Source: Triglochin maritima
Lineage: Eukaryota; Streptophyta; Magnoliopsida; Alismatales; Juncaginaceae
Direction of reading: 5' to 3'
NCBI GenBank assembly: GCA_963682175.1
Contig: OY821772.1
Coordinates: forward strand, 18,778,743 to 18,842,742
Length of the DNA: 64,000 nucleotides
Under the pieces are notes generated by a model that saw only the letters and a program-made list of their open reading frames with translations, was not told the origin of the DNA and made no database searches. This document shows, one piece after another, positions 24,275 to 36,489 of this stretch. A program made the position numbers and the translations under genes. Position 1 is the first letter of the stretch, and every line of letters begins with the position of its first letter.

Positions 24275-27200
24275 CGCCCCCTCAAGTTGGGTCTGGAAGA
24301 GATTAAACGATCCCAACTTGAGTAGGATTTGTTGAAACTGTTTGTGATCCAACCCTTTGGTAAAAATGTCCGCAAGCTGTTCTTTGCTTGGAATGTACGG
24401 AACTTCTATCTCTTTTGATTGGATCTTTTCACGGATGAAGTGGCAATCAACCTCGATATGTTTAGTCCTTTCATGGAAGACTGGATTTGAGGCTATGTGG
24501 CGCGCGGCGTTGTTGTCACAGAACATTTGTATTGGTTCAGTGTATGGTTGTTTCATGTCTTTGAGAAGTTGCTTGAGCCATATAAGTTCACTTGTAGTTG
24601 AAGCCATAGCACGGTATTCAGCTTCAGCGCTTGATCTAGCCACAACATTTTGTTTTTTGCTTCTCCAAGTTACAAGATTGCCTCCTACGAATGTGCAAAA
24701 GCCCGTAGTGGATTTTCGATCATAACTTCCGGCCCAATCTGCATCTGAATAACCAATTATGGTATTAGATTTATTTTGTTTCATACATAGTCCTTGTCCT
24801 GGAGTTTTCTTGAGATAACACATAATACGATCAATTATATCTAGGTGATGTGTGTGTGGAGCATGCATGAATTGACTAACAGTGCTTACAGCATAAGTGA
24901 TATCTGGTCTAGTAACAGTGAGATAGATGAGTTTTCCAACTAGTCTTTGAAATTGCCCGATGTCCTTAATTGGTTCACCTTCTGTTGGACCAACCTTGCG
25001 ATTTGTCTCAATAGGGGTGTTGGCCGGTTTGGAACCTAATTTACCGGTTTCATGCAGCAAGTCAAGAATATATTTTCTTTGAGACAAAAACAACCCCCTT
25101 TTTGAATAAGCAAATTCTATTCCTAGAAAATATTTTAAGAAACCAAGGTCCTTTATGTCAAATTTTGATTTTAGGTACCTTTTAACCAGAGTTATTTCTT
25201 TATCGCAATCTCCTGTGATAATAATGTCATCAACGTAAACTAAAACTATAGTAGTGATGTTGTTATAGTGTTTAATAAACATAGAGGCATCTGCGGAGCT
25301 TTTTAAAAAACCATAAGAAGTAAGAGATAGGCTTAGCTTGGCATACCATGTGCGAGGTGATTGTTTCAATCCGTAGATTGATTTGTGTAGCTTACATACT
25401 TGATTGGGAGTTGAATTGATGCCCGGAGGAGGTGTCATGTAGACTTCTTCTTCAAGGTTCCCTTGGAGGAAAGCGTTTTTTACATCCATTTGAAAGAGAT
25501 TCCATCCTTTGTTTATGGCTATAGATAGGAGGACACGAACTGTGTTCATTTTAGCTACAGGAGCGAAAGTTTCTAAGTAGTCTAACCCATAAGTTTGAGT
25601 GTAGCCTTTTGCTACAAGACGAGCCTTATATCTCTCTATAGTTCCGTTACTATTATATTTAATTTTATAAATCCATTTACATCCTACGGGTTTGACTCCA
25701 GGTTTAAGGGGGACAAGAGTCCAAGTTTTGTTATTTTCTAAGGCATTGATTTCATCGTTCATAGCATTGCACCACTTAGGATTTTTAATAGCTTCATGAT
25801 AGTTGATAGGTTCTATGTGTTGATCTATTTGGTTTAAGAAGGCTTTATGGATTGGTTTTACTTGTTCGTAGGACAAGTAGTCCTGTATGGGGTAAACTAC
25901 GTTAGAAGTAATATAGTTATGCAGATGAGAAGGAGGACGAGTAAGACGGTTGGATCTTCGTTGCGGAATTGGAATTTGTTGAGGAATTGTTTCTCCCCCT
26001 TCGGCCTCGGGTTCTTCTCTTTCTTCTTCTTGAGGAGTAGTTAATCCGCCTTGTCTTGGTGCTTCAAAAATGGTTGAGATCGGTAGAGGAATATCAGTGG
26101 TTGGTGTGGATTCTTCTTCACCATCTTTAAAGTAAGGCACATTCTCAATAAACTTTACATCACGAGAAACATAAAATTTACAAGTTTTAGGGTCATAACA
26201 TTTGTACCCCTTCTTTTTGAAAGAATACCCTAAGAAAATACATTTATTTGAGCTAGAGTCAAGCTTATCTGATCTTTTCCTGTGGACAAAAACAACACAA
26301 CCAAAGATTTTTAGGTGATCAAGATTCATTTTTTTGCCATTTAAAATTTCCAAAGGTTGTTTGTTTTGAATTCGAGGACTGGGAAGCCGATTGATAAGAT
26401 ATGCAGCCGTTAAAACTGCATCCGACCAAAATCTTTTTGGAACATGGTGTTGAAAAAGCAAAGATCTTGTAATATTCAATAAATGACGGTTTTTTCTTTC
26501 AGAAACACCATTTTGCTCGGGAGTATTGATGCAAGTGGTTTGATGGAAAATTCCTTTTTGTTTCAAGAAGTTTTGAAAGTTGTGACTAGTGTATTCAGAA
26601 CCATTATCCGATCTAAGAATTTTAATTTTGAAATCATACATATTTTCCACAAAAGTAACAAATTCACAAAAAACATTAAATGCATCGGATTTGGATTTAA
26701 GCAGATAGAGCCATGTGGTACGAGAAAAATCATCTATAAACGTAATAAAGTATTTGAACCCATTATAGGATTCGATGGGCGCCGGTCCCCAAATGTCGGA
26801 GTGGATCAACTCGAGAGGGCTACCTGTTTTGCTAGAAGATAAATTAAAAGGTAATCTACTTTGTTTTGAAAAACTACAAACATCACACATTATTTCAGAA
26901 TTAATAAATGGGAATAAGGTTTTTAAAACTAAATGAGATGGGTGTCCCATTCGCCTATGCCAAAGTTCATGTTGGGATACATTTTCAACATGCAAAGCTT
27001 TATTAGTTGAGTCTAGAACATATAACCCATTAGTGAGGGTTCCTCTACCAATCGTCTTCCCTGTGATACGATCCTGAAAAATTACATCGAACGGAGTAAA
27101 AATAACATTACAATTTTCCTTTTTTGTGATTTTAGCCACAGATAGTAAATTAGAATCAAATGATGGCACATACAAGATATCTTTAGTCATTTGGTTTAAT

Positions 27201-28018
27201 AATTTCATGTCACCTATCCCTTTTATTTGTACTTGATTTCCGTTAGCAACAGTTACAAATTTATCAAGAAGTCCTAAGTTATGCTTAATATTAGTTAATA
27301 AGGTTGGGTTTCCGGTCATATGGGTAGTGGCACCCGAGTCAATAATCCATTGTTGATCACATGATTTACTTTCAGAAAACAAAGCAGTGTAATTGTCTAA
27401 GGATTTTATCATACCTGTATAATTACCTGAAGATTGAGGGGAGCTCTGCAAAATGCTATTCAAGTGGGCTACTAGTTGATTGAGTTGGGTTGGATCCGCA
27501 CTTGGTTCCGATCCACTACTTCTGGAGATATTTGTTGGTTGGGTTATGTATACGGGTGGAGCAGATGGATTCGGATCTCCCCTTGTATAAAAACTTCTGG
27601 ATCCGCCTCCTTTGTTGCCATATCCGGTTTCCTGCAGAAAAACATTAGGGTTAGGGTTTCTCGTCGGGTGGCCGCCGCCTCCCAAGCTTGGGTGTGCGAT
27701 GTTGCAGCCGCTGGAGCCTGATGACCCCATGTTGCCTCTCCCGTCCTCACCCCTTCTGTCGCCGTCCTTTGATGGCCGGAGATGAGGATAGAGGAACCAA
27801 CAATTGTTCTTGCTATGCCCGGTTTTCTTGCAATTTTCGCATTGTTCGTCCTTCCGATTCCCGTATCTCTTCTTGTTGTTGTGGTTTTGGTTGGTCCAAG
27901 TCGTTCGCGTTCTTCTTGCTTGCTTTCCGTTCCAGTTCCTTCGGGTTTTTTGGTGCTCCCAGTGATGTGGCCGACTCTCCCTCTGCCACTGAGGGCGAGT
28001 GTGACCGCCCGAGCCCAT
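24269..28018 (-). CDS. Copia pol polyprotein (zinc knuckle, protease, integrase, RT, RNase H)
   Basis: A 1249-codon frame. Using the first Met as residue 1, the gag zinc knuckle is C60, C63, H68, C73; the protease site is DSGA at 227-230; the integrase DDE residues are D408, D471 and E507. Reverse transcriptase has QMDV (D845) and YVDD (928-931), followed by an RNase H domain with SKKQNVVARSSAEAEY. All inspected catalytic residues are present. The first 25 or so residues are an out-of-frame reading of gag DNA: the true gag start is in the frame that opens at 28104, and the gag core is gone, so a normal gag-pol is not made. The stop codon overlaps the 3' LTR by six bases. Confidence 0.93.
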   Translation of the reverse strand: MGSGGHTRPQWQRESRPHHWEHQKTRRNWNGKQARRTRTTWTNQNHNNKKRYGNRKDEQCENCKKTGHSKNNCWFLYPHLRPSKDGDRRGEDGRGNMGSSGSSGCNIAHPSLGGGGHPTRNPNPNVFLQETGYGNKGGGSRSFYTRGDPNPSAPPVYITQPTNISRSSGSEPSADPTQLNQLVAHLNSILQSSPQSSGNYTGMIKSLDNYTALFSESKSCDQQWIIDSGATTHMTGNPTLLTNIKHNLGLLDKFVTVANGNQVQIKGIGDMKLLNQMTKDILYVPSFDSNLLSVAKITKKENCNVIFTPFDVIFQDRITGKTIGRGTLTNGLYVLDSTNKALHVENVSQHELWHRRMGHPSHLVLKTLFPFINSEIMCDVCSFSKQSRLPFNLSSSKTGSPLELIHSDIWGPAPIESYNGFKYFITFIDDFSRTTWLYLLKSKSDAFNVFCEFVTFVENMYDFKIKILRSDNGSEYTSHNFQNFLKQKGIFHQTTCINTPEQNGVSERKNRHLLNITRSLLFQHHVPKRFWSDAVLTAAYLINRLPSPRIQNKQPLEILNGKKMNLDHLKIFGCVVFVHRKRSDKLDSSSNKCIFLGYSFKKKGYKCYDPKTCKFYVSRDVKFIENVPYFKDGEEESTPTTDIPLPISTIFEAPRQGGLTTPQEEEREEPEAEGGETIPQQIPIPQRRSNRLTRPPSHLHNYITSNVVYPIQDYLSYEQVKPIHKAFLNQIDQHIEPINYHEAIKNPKWCNAMNDEINALENNKTWTLVPLKPGVKPVGCKWIYKIKYNSNGTIERYKARLVAKGYTQTYGLDYLETFAPVAKMNTVRVLLSIAINKGWNLFQMDVKNAFLQGNLEEEVYMTPPPGINSTPNQVCKLHKSIYGLKQSPRTWYAKLSLSLTSYGFLKSSADASMFIKHYNNITTIVLVYVDDIIITGDCDKEITLVKRYLKSKFDIKDLGFLKYFLGIEFAYSKRGLFLSQRKYILDLLHETGKLGSKPANTPIETNRKVGPTEGEPIKDIGQFQRLVGKLIYLTVTRPDITYAVSTVSQFMHAPHTHHLDIIDRIMCYLKKTPGQGLCMKQNKSNTIIGYSDADWAGSYDRKSTTGFCTFVGGNLVTWRSKKQNVVARSSAEAEYRAMASTTSELIWLKQLLKDMKQPYTEPIQMFCDNNAARHIASNPVFHERTKHIEVDCHFIREKIQSKEIEVPYIPSKEQLADIFTKGLDHKQFQQILLKLGSFNLFQTQLEGAC

Positions 28019-28104
28019 GACAAGTAATTTGTCCCGTTCAGGAGGGTTGAGACAAGGCGTGATGAATTATTTGTTTCTGGATGACATCCGGTGCCGTCCG
28101 ACAT
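27960..28104 (-). pseudogene. N-terminal remnant of Copia gag
   Basis: The frame opening at 28104 begins MSDGTGCHPE and includes SRLVSTLLNGTNYLSWARAVTLALSGRG, the conserved beginning of Copia gag proteins of the Retrofit/Ale type. Soon after GSTKKPE the sequence jumps to the basic region before the zinc knuckle, in another frame. The gag core of roughly 200 residues or more that normally lies between is absent. Confidence 0.8.
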
Positions 28105-28210
28105 GGTTTTCTGAGGGTTTGGATGTAGGCTATGTTGGCCTTCAACCCCCTTGGATGAGGTGAAGACCGGTGATGAGCTCCGCGGGAGATTCTGAGGTCG
28201 TGGGTTCAGT

Positions 28211-28222
28211 GCTCTGATACCA
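28211..28222 (-). other. Primer binding site, initiator-Met tRNA
   Basis: The minus strand reads TGGTATCAGAGC directly after the LTR end, the usual plant Copia primer site. Confidence 0.95.
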
Positions 28223-28487
28223 TCTTAATTTTGGTGCAGGTTTGAAACTTGTATTTTGTTATTGTTGATTTTTCTTACAATGGTGAGAATATATATATTG
28301 TACATGCTATATTGGTTGAAATAAATCCGTTGGAGACTTTCCAACTTTGGAGGAGCGTGGGTCTTCAATTTGTTTCTATGTGTGCTTGATCTTGAGTGAA
28401 GGATTTGAGGAGGAGATTGCCTTGATTAGTGTAACGGCTATGATGAGATCCTCTGAGCCGCTTTTGGTATGCAATATGTTTTCAACA
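28223..28487 (-). repeat. 5' LTR of the young Copia element
   Basis: 265 bp, identical to 24010-24274 by eye except one A/G difference about 22 bases from its left end. Confidence 0.95.
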
Positions 28488-28492
28488 GTATC

Positions 28493-29795
28493 CGATGTAG
28501 GTATATATGGATCTCTATCTGACTTTGAAAAGGGGCATCTCTATTCGAATCCGACTGCAATCAGATATCATTAGCAACAACGGCATCCGAATTTGATGTA
28601 TTGATCAAATGCAGATCTTATACACAACAGTTTGGAACATTGAATCCAGCTATCCCTATCTGGAGCTTCTACAACCCCCAATTATCTAACCTTTAGCCGT
28701 AGCCGTGAAAAGCCAGCTTAAGGTTAATGAATGTGAATAAAGCAGGCAGGCATCTGAGGTTAGTAAGATGTAAGGAAAAACCAGAAAAAACAAAGTAGGC
28801 AATGCGAAGCTAAAAGGGCTTGAGAGTAATAATAGCGTAGTACATGCTAGACAAGAGTAAAAACCGAAGTGTCACCAAGTTACGATTCAATCAACTTAAT
28901 GTTTCCTTAAAAATAAATATTTTGGTCAAGAAGAAAGAAAGACAATACAAAGAGAAAGAACGTGATTTTAAAGAGAAAGTAAATTTTGCCAAATTTACAA
29001 ACAATAAACATAAATAGTAATTTATAGATAATTCAGGTTTAGTTTGCAAATTTTCAAAATAAAATAACGTACATTTAATGGTATTAGCAACGAACAGACA
29101 TATATTTTCACTTGAGTGGCATAAAAGCAAATAAGAATTTTCCGAGTTGCATACTAGCAATACTACTTTTCGAGTGGCATTAAGTAATTTGGATGTTTTT
29201 GGGTGTCATGCAAGCAAAAGGCCAAACAAATATGAGTCTAAAATTTTCAATGTGGTACGGCGAAGTTAAATATGAAATTCAAAAAATAAATGGATATGGA
29301 TATAATTGTTTTCCGAAATAGATATATGATATTTGCATATGCAAAAAAAAATGCAATATATAGTAGTCGCAATTTAAGTACACTTTCCTATAATTGATAA
29401 TTTACTAATGGTGTAATAGTTCATTATGTCTGAATTGATCTCATAATACCATAAAGTTAAAATCCCCAAAATTTCTGTTTTAGGTTTTCAATTCCGCACA
29501 CGCTCCTTGGACGATACCTATTAGACTTCCTTTTTGTCTATCTTGTAGAACATATTATTTCAAAACTGAAATTGTCTAATTTCCAAAGTCTCCAAAAATT
29601 CAAAATCTATCATCCTTCTAATTATTAATACTCTTTGTCCCATAACCCAAACGTATCTTTACAACCTTTAATCTTTAATAACTTTATACTCTCCCTTATT
29701 GTCTGAGTTTTGTAATAAACTAAAACATTTGTTTTCCACACATTCGATATTTTTTAATGTAATATGGATATTTGTGTTACACATGATACCTACCG
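28493..29795. other. Intergenic DNA, no gene seen
   Basis: AT-rich spacer between the Copia element and the MULE. The open frames are short and have no recognisable domain. I see no RNA gene or clear repeat. Confidence 0.5.
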
Positions 29796-29804
29796 TTGTC
29801 TGAT

Positions 29805-29945
29805 GGAAAAAAATTCAAAATAATTTTTTTTATTTCCCAAAATAAACCTAATTTGAAAATATTTTTCACACTAGAGCCCTTATCACCACGTAGTGGCGGG
29901 TATTATTTTCTTAGTGTGTACAGAGACGTCGAGTTCTGTATACGA
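29805..29945 (+). repeat. Left terminal inverted repeat of the MULE
   Basis: Begins GGAAAAAAATTC. It shares long blocks with the reverse complement of 36740-36880, such as CCAAAATAAACCT, AATATTTTTCACACT and AGACGTCGAGTTCTGTA. Identity by eye is roughly three quarters. Confidence 0.88.
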
Positions 29946-31169
29946 CAACAATTAGCACCATTTTGTACCAATTTGAACTTGGCAACACTATTAGAAAGAA
30001 CTCAGCAACACGATTGACGATCTTGGATAGAACTCGGCAACCCTAGTGTCGAGTTCAATTTTGTTTTTTATTCAATCTATAAAATCAAAGGAGAGATCGT
30101 GCATGGGGCAGTTAAGGGAGCCAAGTTTTTAAGTGAACATAGTGTCTAGGATGCCTAGTTAAGGCAGAACTCGTCATTTGCAACGTCGAGTTCCGTCAGG
30201 CTGTAAAAGTTGTTTGACGCCCCCAACTCCCCCACGCTGAGTTCTTGCAACTTTGAGGTTAGGGTTTCGATTTTTCTTCGTTTTCCACCATTTTCCCCTA
30301 TTTTATGTATTATGATGGTGTACATTGTTGTTTTAGGTATGATTATAGTGTTTTTGTTGGTTTAGGAACTCGTTTAGGTGCAAACCCGATTCCGATTTCG
30401 AGTTTTTAGGCCAAACAAATATCTTCTTGTTTCTTAGAAGATTATTCATTTTGTTTTTTTTTATTGTAGGTTTACGGTGGTAATTTAAAAAATAGTGGAA
30501 TTTAAGTTTGATTATTGTGATTGAAATTAGATTTGTTGTTGTTATTTGGGTTTGAATGTATGTGGGTTTTAATGAATGTAATCTTAAAAATGGGTTATTT
30601 GGGTTTGAATGTATGTCAGATTTAAGTTTGATTATTGTAATCTTAAAAATAGAGCAATGAATGTATATGGGTTTTACTGGAAAAAATGTGTGGAAGTTGA
30701 GAAAAAATGTCGTGATTTGCATGTTGTTTGAATGTATGTCATTTGAAGTTGTGAAATATGTCGTTATTTAGTTGTTTGGAAGCTGAGAATGTTATTTGTA
30801 TTATTGTTAGTTGGTTTTACAGTGCAGGTTTAAAAAATTTAAATTTGAAAATGTAGGGGAGGTTCTGTCAAATTTTATAAAATTTTTTGACATTATTCGT
30901 AACGTTATTTATTGTAGTTGATTTTGTTGGAGTGATTGTTCGACATTTACAGTTGTTTGCTACTACACTCGACATAGGTAATTTCTAAATCATTTGAGTA
31001 CTTTCAAAATTTTAATTAATTAGGAATAGAAAAACAATTATTTCACTTGAACACATTTTCAAATTTAATTAATATAGGTTAGGAATAGATAAAGATGATG
31101 AAAGATCTTTATTGGTCATGTATGATGGGAAATTAGAATGTAACGGAGATGTGACAAGTATACAAGGTC

Positions 31170-33830
31170 TGAGCACAAATTAGTAGTAGTTCCGTTGAAC
31201 ATAAAATATGGGGATTCAGTGGATGTCATAAGATCTGAATGTTGTTATCCAGAAAGTATGTTTGATGTCAAGTTGATGGCAAAATTGTCATTAAACAATG
31301 ATTGGACATACGCTCCATTAACCAATGATAAGTTGGTTTATGGAATGATGTGTTTGTTTAAACAGATGTTTGTAGTTGGAGTGTATGTAGAAGTTGAACC
31401 TAAAGTGTCCGACCTTACGCTGACAATCAACACTCATTCACGGGAGTATGGTATAGTAAGGTCGACCGGTTGGGACAGCATAATAGATTTAAATAGAGTC
31501 TAAATCCTACAACCAAAGTTTCAGCATACCAGGAAATTCCATTTTTCCAATCGCAGAACTTCCAAACAGGCAGTGAATGGCCACAAAATGTAGGAGACAT
31601 TTCTTCCAGCAGTGCAAATCATTATCTTGGTCTTTCACAAATTGAAACCATGCATTACATCCATGCTGAGTTTACTGGCAGGGCTGGACCGTCGACCTCA
31701 AATCCCTCCCTTGGGTTTGGTTTGTTGTTAATTGACCCAATTCATTTCAGTCGATCAGAACTTCAATGCCCAGAAGAGATGCATAGTGATGAAGATGACA
31801 CCGAGGAATTAGTGGATTACAGTACATCATTTGCTGTAGAAGATGAACCTCAAGGTGTTTCTGCTAATAAAGTGGCTCCGAAGATGCAGGATGTCATATA
31901 TGTGATGGGTCAATCCATAAACCGTGAAGACGACGTTGTTGATGATGCAGTTGCTAACAACGACATGGTTCCAACTCTTAATGAACTTCCCGATATCTTC
32001 GACGATGACAATTAGATAGAGAACTTTGTCATTGAACACTCATTGTTCAATGCTGGAACAATTTGTCACGAAGTAATTGTCGAACGGAAGATGGTCGTTC
32101 TTTCTGGGATAAATGAATTTTCCCAACGAAAGATACTTTGGTTCATGCTCTGTAGTCGTGGCATATAAAAAAATGTTCAGTATTCAGTTGTGGTTTCTTC
32201 AACCAAACGGGACATTGTTCGTTGTCTTCGTCGTGATGAGGATAACTGCAAATGACATCTGCATGCGTCTGTCCTAAAAGGTTGCAAATATTTTCAAGTT
32301 AAAACGTACGACGCCGAGCACACTTATTCCAATCCGATGTTGTTGAACGACAACAAACAATGCAGTGCTAATTTTATTTGCGACTTGATAATACCTTCTG
32401 CTAGAACTAAGTTCATAATTACTCCTGCTGAAATAATGGAAATGGCGAAAACCAAATACTCACTTGAAATCGGTTACGCTAAAGCATAGCATGCCAGGCA
32501 AAAAATGTTGAACCGAATTTATGATGCTAAAGAAGATATGTTTAAGGATTTGCGAAGGTTCCTCACCATTCTGTGTCAGAACAATCCAGAATCTGTTATC
32601 GAAATAGAGGTCATACGGGTAAATCCAGACGAGGAGATGTTTCAGCGTGTGTTTTGGGCGTTCGGACCTTCAATTAGTGGATTTGAATTTTGCAGACTCA
32701 TTGTCTCTGTGGATGAAACACACCTCTATAGAAAATATAAAGGATTATAGTTAATTGTTGTGGCCACGGATGCAAGCAACAAAAATTTTCCTTTGACATT
32801 TGTTGTTGTAGAGAGTGAGAACACAGAGTCGTGGACGTAGTTCCTCCAATTGCTGGCTAGTACAGTGACCAGGCGACCCGATTTGTGTATTATCACCGCC
32901 TGATTTTAGGGAATAAATGCTTGTGTGTGAGCCATATTTTCATCTTTAGAGGGACATGTACATCGATTCTGTCTTCGACACATAAAAGTAAAATCTTGCA
33001 AAACAACGAAACTACAAGGAAAAATTGGGACAAATCAAGTTTGATGAAACGGATAAAACTCATTCGTTTATGAAATTTAAAGAGCTAATTAAGGCTATTG
33101 CAGAGGAACATAAACTGATATACGAGTGGATTCAGCATCAGGTACCTTTGGAAAGATGGACTTGTTGTCACGATGGGGGTCGACATTTCGGACGTATGAC
33201 AACAAACATGTCAGAAAGCTTCAACAATGTCTTACGAGGGGCACACGGTATGTCAATTACAACCATGATTTTGATGATATTTCTCTGTTTGAACAAATTC
33301 TTTGTTAAAAGAAGGGACGTCGCTAAGTCGTGGAATGAAACAGATGTACCAACAGTTCACATCGTGTTGACGACAAACAACAATCTGGCCAGACATCATA
33401 CGGTAACTCGATACCACCAGTTGATGTACTAGGTTGAAGTCAATGACCAGAAAAAATACCTTGTCAAATTTGAAGGAGTTATTAGTTGCACTTGTGGATA
33501 CATAATTGCAATGCACGTCCCCTATTCACATGTACTAGCAGTTTGTAGCGGCAGACATGCAAATGTCAGCACTGCACATTTGGTCTCCCCGTATTTTGAA
33601 GTTCAAATGTACAGACATGCCTACATATCGATATTTATCGCAATTCCTAATGTAAGGTATTGGCTAGATCGTGACAACATCACAATGAAGTCTCCCAAAA
33701 CTAAAAGACCTCCCGGTCAGCCAAAATCAACGTGAATCTGAAACGAGATGGACGAGCACTCTGGAAGAAGGGTAAGGTGTGGGAGATGCGGCAATTTATG
33801 GCATAATAGAAAGTGTTGCAAGGAACCTAT
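31170..33830 (+). pseudogene. mudrA-like MULE transposase (decayed)
   Basis: N-terminal part: LVVVPLNIKYGDSVDVIR... (about 31180-31500). A middle acidic region follows (31650-32015). The catalytic region includes LIVSVDETHLYRKYKGL, stop, LIVVATDASNKNFPLTFVVVESENTESW, matching the family's DGTHLYGKYKG block with the first Asp kept. Next come ERWTCCHDGGRHFGRMTTNMSESFNNVL (33145-33240) and a SWIM-like zinc motif CTCGYIIAMHVPYSHVLAVC (about 33489-33548). It ends with a CCHC knuckle CGRCGNLWHNRKCC (about 33779-33818). Several in-frame stops (for example after DDDN at 32015, after KYKGL and after HQLMY at 33431) show that it is not functional. Confidence 0.9.
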
Positions 33831-34119
33831 ATAGTGAAATTGTTTCAATAATGTCTATGTTACTATTATGTAGGACTTCGGATAAATGTAAGACTTGAAT
33901 GGTTCTTAAGTTTTATTTAAATGTAAGAGTTGAATTGGTGTGGTGTAAGACCTAAATTAATGTAAAGTATTTTGTTATGACTCGTATTTTTTATGACTGT
34001 AATTTTTTAAGACTCCAATGTACCGATGGATTTTTATGACTGTAATTACTATTATATTGATTCTTAACATTTGATTTGCAACACTTAAATGTTTTCTAAT
34101 ATTTAGCATGTTATGTATA

Positions 34120-36022
34120 GATGGAGTTTGGTGGATCCAGTGTCGATTTAGTTAGAGACAGCTACGCTTCACAGGGTCCAGTGGACAGATCCGTGTTGTT
34201 TTTGCAGGCCGACCCAAGTCCAACTTGTTCAAGGATTTCGTAAGCATTTTACTACTTTCAGGAAATATTTGTACGTACGTATTAATATTCTAACATTTAT
34301 CTTATTTTATGCAGAAAGATGTCGACGGCGTAACATACGTTCTGCATGTATCCAAACTCAACGCTTAACAGATCACTGATGCGAGGATGTAGTTTCTTCT
34401 AGATCTGACAGGCTTCAACACAATCACTCAGTTAGCCTGAGTACAGTTAGACCATACCTTGTTGGGGGCGATGGTGGAGCGTTAGAGACCAGAGACTCAT
34501 TCCTTTCACCTACAACATGGTGAGATCACTTGCAGCTTGAGTGACATTTCCTTGATTACGGGATTGCAGGTAGACGGTTTGCCGATATGTGAGTCCCAAG
34601 ATTACAATTCGCCAGCTATCTGCATGGATTTATTGGGTCAGTGTCCGGATAACTTGGGCGGTAAGGGTTCGGTAACTCTGGGTTGGTTGCAAAGGCAGTT
34701 TCAGGAGTTGTCTTTCGATGTTGATGAGGTCACGATTACACGACATACTAGAGCATTTATTCTCTTCCAGGTGGGATGCAATATTTTGGCTGATAAAAGT
34801 GGCACAATGGTTCACTTGAAGTACCTTCCTTTGCCTAGAGATTTGGTTGTCACATCGGAGTATAGTTGGGGTAGTGCGGCTCTGACCTACTTATATCACA
34901 GTTTGGATGAAGCTTCATTGATCATGACCAAACATCTATGCGGTTTAGCGTGAACCTGCACTTTAGCGAAGCCAGTCTAACCTTAACAAGAATTCGATAA
35001 ACGAAAGTATTTCTTACGTTTCTGCAGTTGTGGTGTTGAGAACATTTCCACATTGGGAGACCTTTGAAGAGAAGATTGTTACTGTACCCGGAGGACGACA
35101 AAGCACCATTAGGTGCCCGTTGGAGACAACCACGAACATTCAAGGGTAGTGGTAAGACGATGACACTTGATTTTTATCGAAACGAGCTCGACGTGCAGGA
35201 GGTCGATCAGGTGACCTGGGATCCTTATGCACATTTAGATCTTAGTCGGTTACCACCACTATGTATAAAAGGTTCAGAGATTTGGACGAGTCGTACATGG
35301 CGTATACATTTTGGAGAGGTGGTTATGCATTGTCCAGACTGAGTCATGAAACAGTTTGGTCTACAGCAACACATTCCAGAGCCGATGGAGAGACATGAAG
35401 TGAAATCGTCTCAGGGGAGGGCAAACATTAATTGGTTGGTGGAAAATCACAGATTCATCCAGCATTGATATCACGGAAGAGATCATCTACAGTTTGAGCG
35501 ATCACTCCTAGGTGTTACTCATGAAGAGAGCACACAATTGTATATGGAATGGTACTGGAACATCACAGTACATTAGTTTTTCACCACACTTTGGCTCTGA
35601 AGCTTAACATGTACAAACCCCGAGTGGGTAGAGAGCAGGAGATCATAATATCTAAACTTTTAATTAAACAATTACAATATTTTTAAATTGTGTGTTTAGT
35701 GTTTGTTTAACGGCTAAATTGTTTGTAGGTGCACGGAGTTTACGAGTTTCATGAAGAACTCCATAAAATACACGAGGCAATCAAAGATCACAAGACAGAC
35801 TCTTCAATAACTGAAAAGTTGAAGGAAAAAATGAAGACTTGGCTTATGTGTTTTTGTGCTGAAGAACCTACACTACGGTTGAGTCAGGATCGTGTCGTTG
35901 AAGAAGATGATACTACTAAACCACACACACAAGACAACGGTGGTGGTCTGACTCAGGATATGGAACAGACAGAAAATACGGCACGAGGAGGGGGACGTAG
36001 CCGGGGGAGAGGACGTGCTTAG
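34120..36022 (+). pseudogene. Plant mobile domain (MAIL/MAIN-like) gene, decayed
   Basis: From an ATG at about 34120 it reads MEFGGSSVDLVRDSYASQGP...LFLQADPSP. After a likely intron come FLLDLTGFNTITQLA, stop, VQLDHTLLGAMVER, stop, RPETHSFHLQHGEITCSLSDISLITGLQVDGLPI, the signature of the plant mobile domain. Later blocks include CMDLLGQCP, TRHTRAFILFQVGCNILADKSG, YSWGSAALTYLYHSLDEAS and WDPYAHLDLSRLPP. The C-terminus (35729-36022) is charged and ends in an RG-rich tail GGGRSRGRGRA. At least four in-frame stops interrupt it; one (VER-stop-RPETH) sits where the family usually has Trp, consistent with TGG to TAG. Plant mobile domains are known from both host genes and transposons; here it lies within the MULE ends. 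Confidence 0.85.
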
Positions 36023-36489
36023 GCACGTCCTAAAAAGAAGAAGAGATTGAGGGGTCACTTGGGATAGATATTGGGTCGTATTAAACTTATTTGGTTGACA
36101 TTAGTGTTAGTTTGATTTATGTCAAAATGTTAAACTTGTTATTTTAGAGGTAATTTTCATTTTATTGCAATTGTTTGTGTTTTGTGGTTGAAATGATAGT
36201 GTTTGTTGAATTTTTTGTACTTGGAAATAGTTGTGTTTGTTGAATTTTTTGTAGTTTGAAATGGTCGTGTTTGTTTAAATTTTGTAGTTGGAAATGGTTG
36301 TGTTTGTTGTTGAAATTTTTGTAGTTTGAATGATTTTCATTGTTGTTGAAATTTTGTAGTTGGAATGGTTGTGATTGTTGTGAAAATATTCTCTAACAGG
36401 AGATGAAATTCCTGAGTTCTTAAATTAAATGAACGGATCGAGTTCTACTAAACCAAACTCGGTGATTAAGGTGTTGATTCAAATTTCTT

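Larger units (their letters stand above)
24010..28487 (-). mobile_element. Young Ty1/Copia element with a deleted gag
   Basis: LTRs of 265 bp (24010-24274 and 28223-28487) differ by one base that I can see. A perfect 5-bp duplication GTATC flanks it (24005-24009 and 28488-28492). A 12-nt initiator-Met primer site (TGGTATCAGAGC, complement at 28211-28222) abuts the 5' LTR, and a GAGGGGGCG-type purine tract abuts the 3' LTR. Pol is one long open frame, but most of the gag core is missing. At 4478 bp it is somewhat short for this lineage. Confidence 0.95.
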
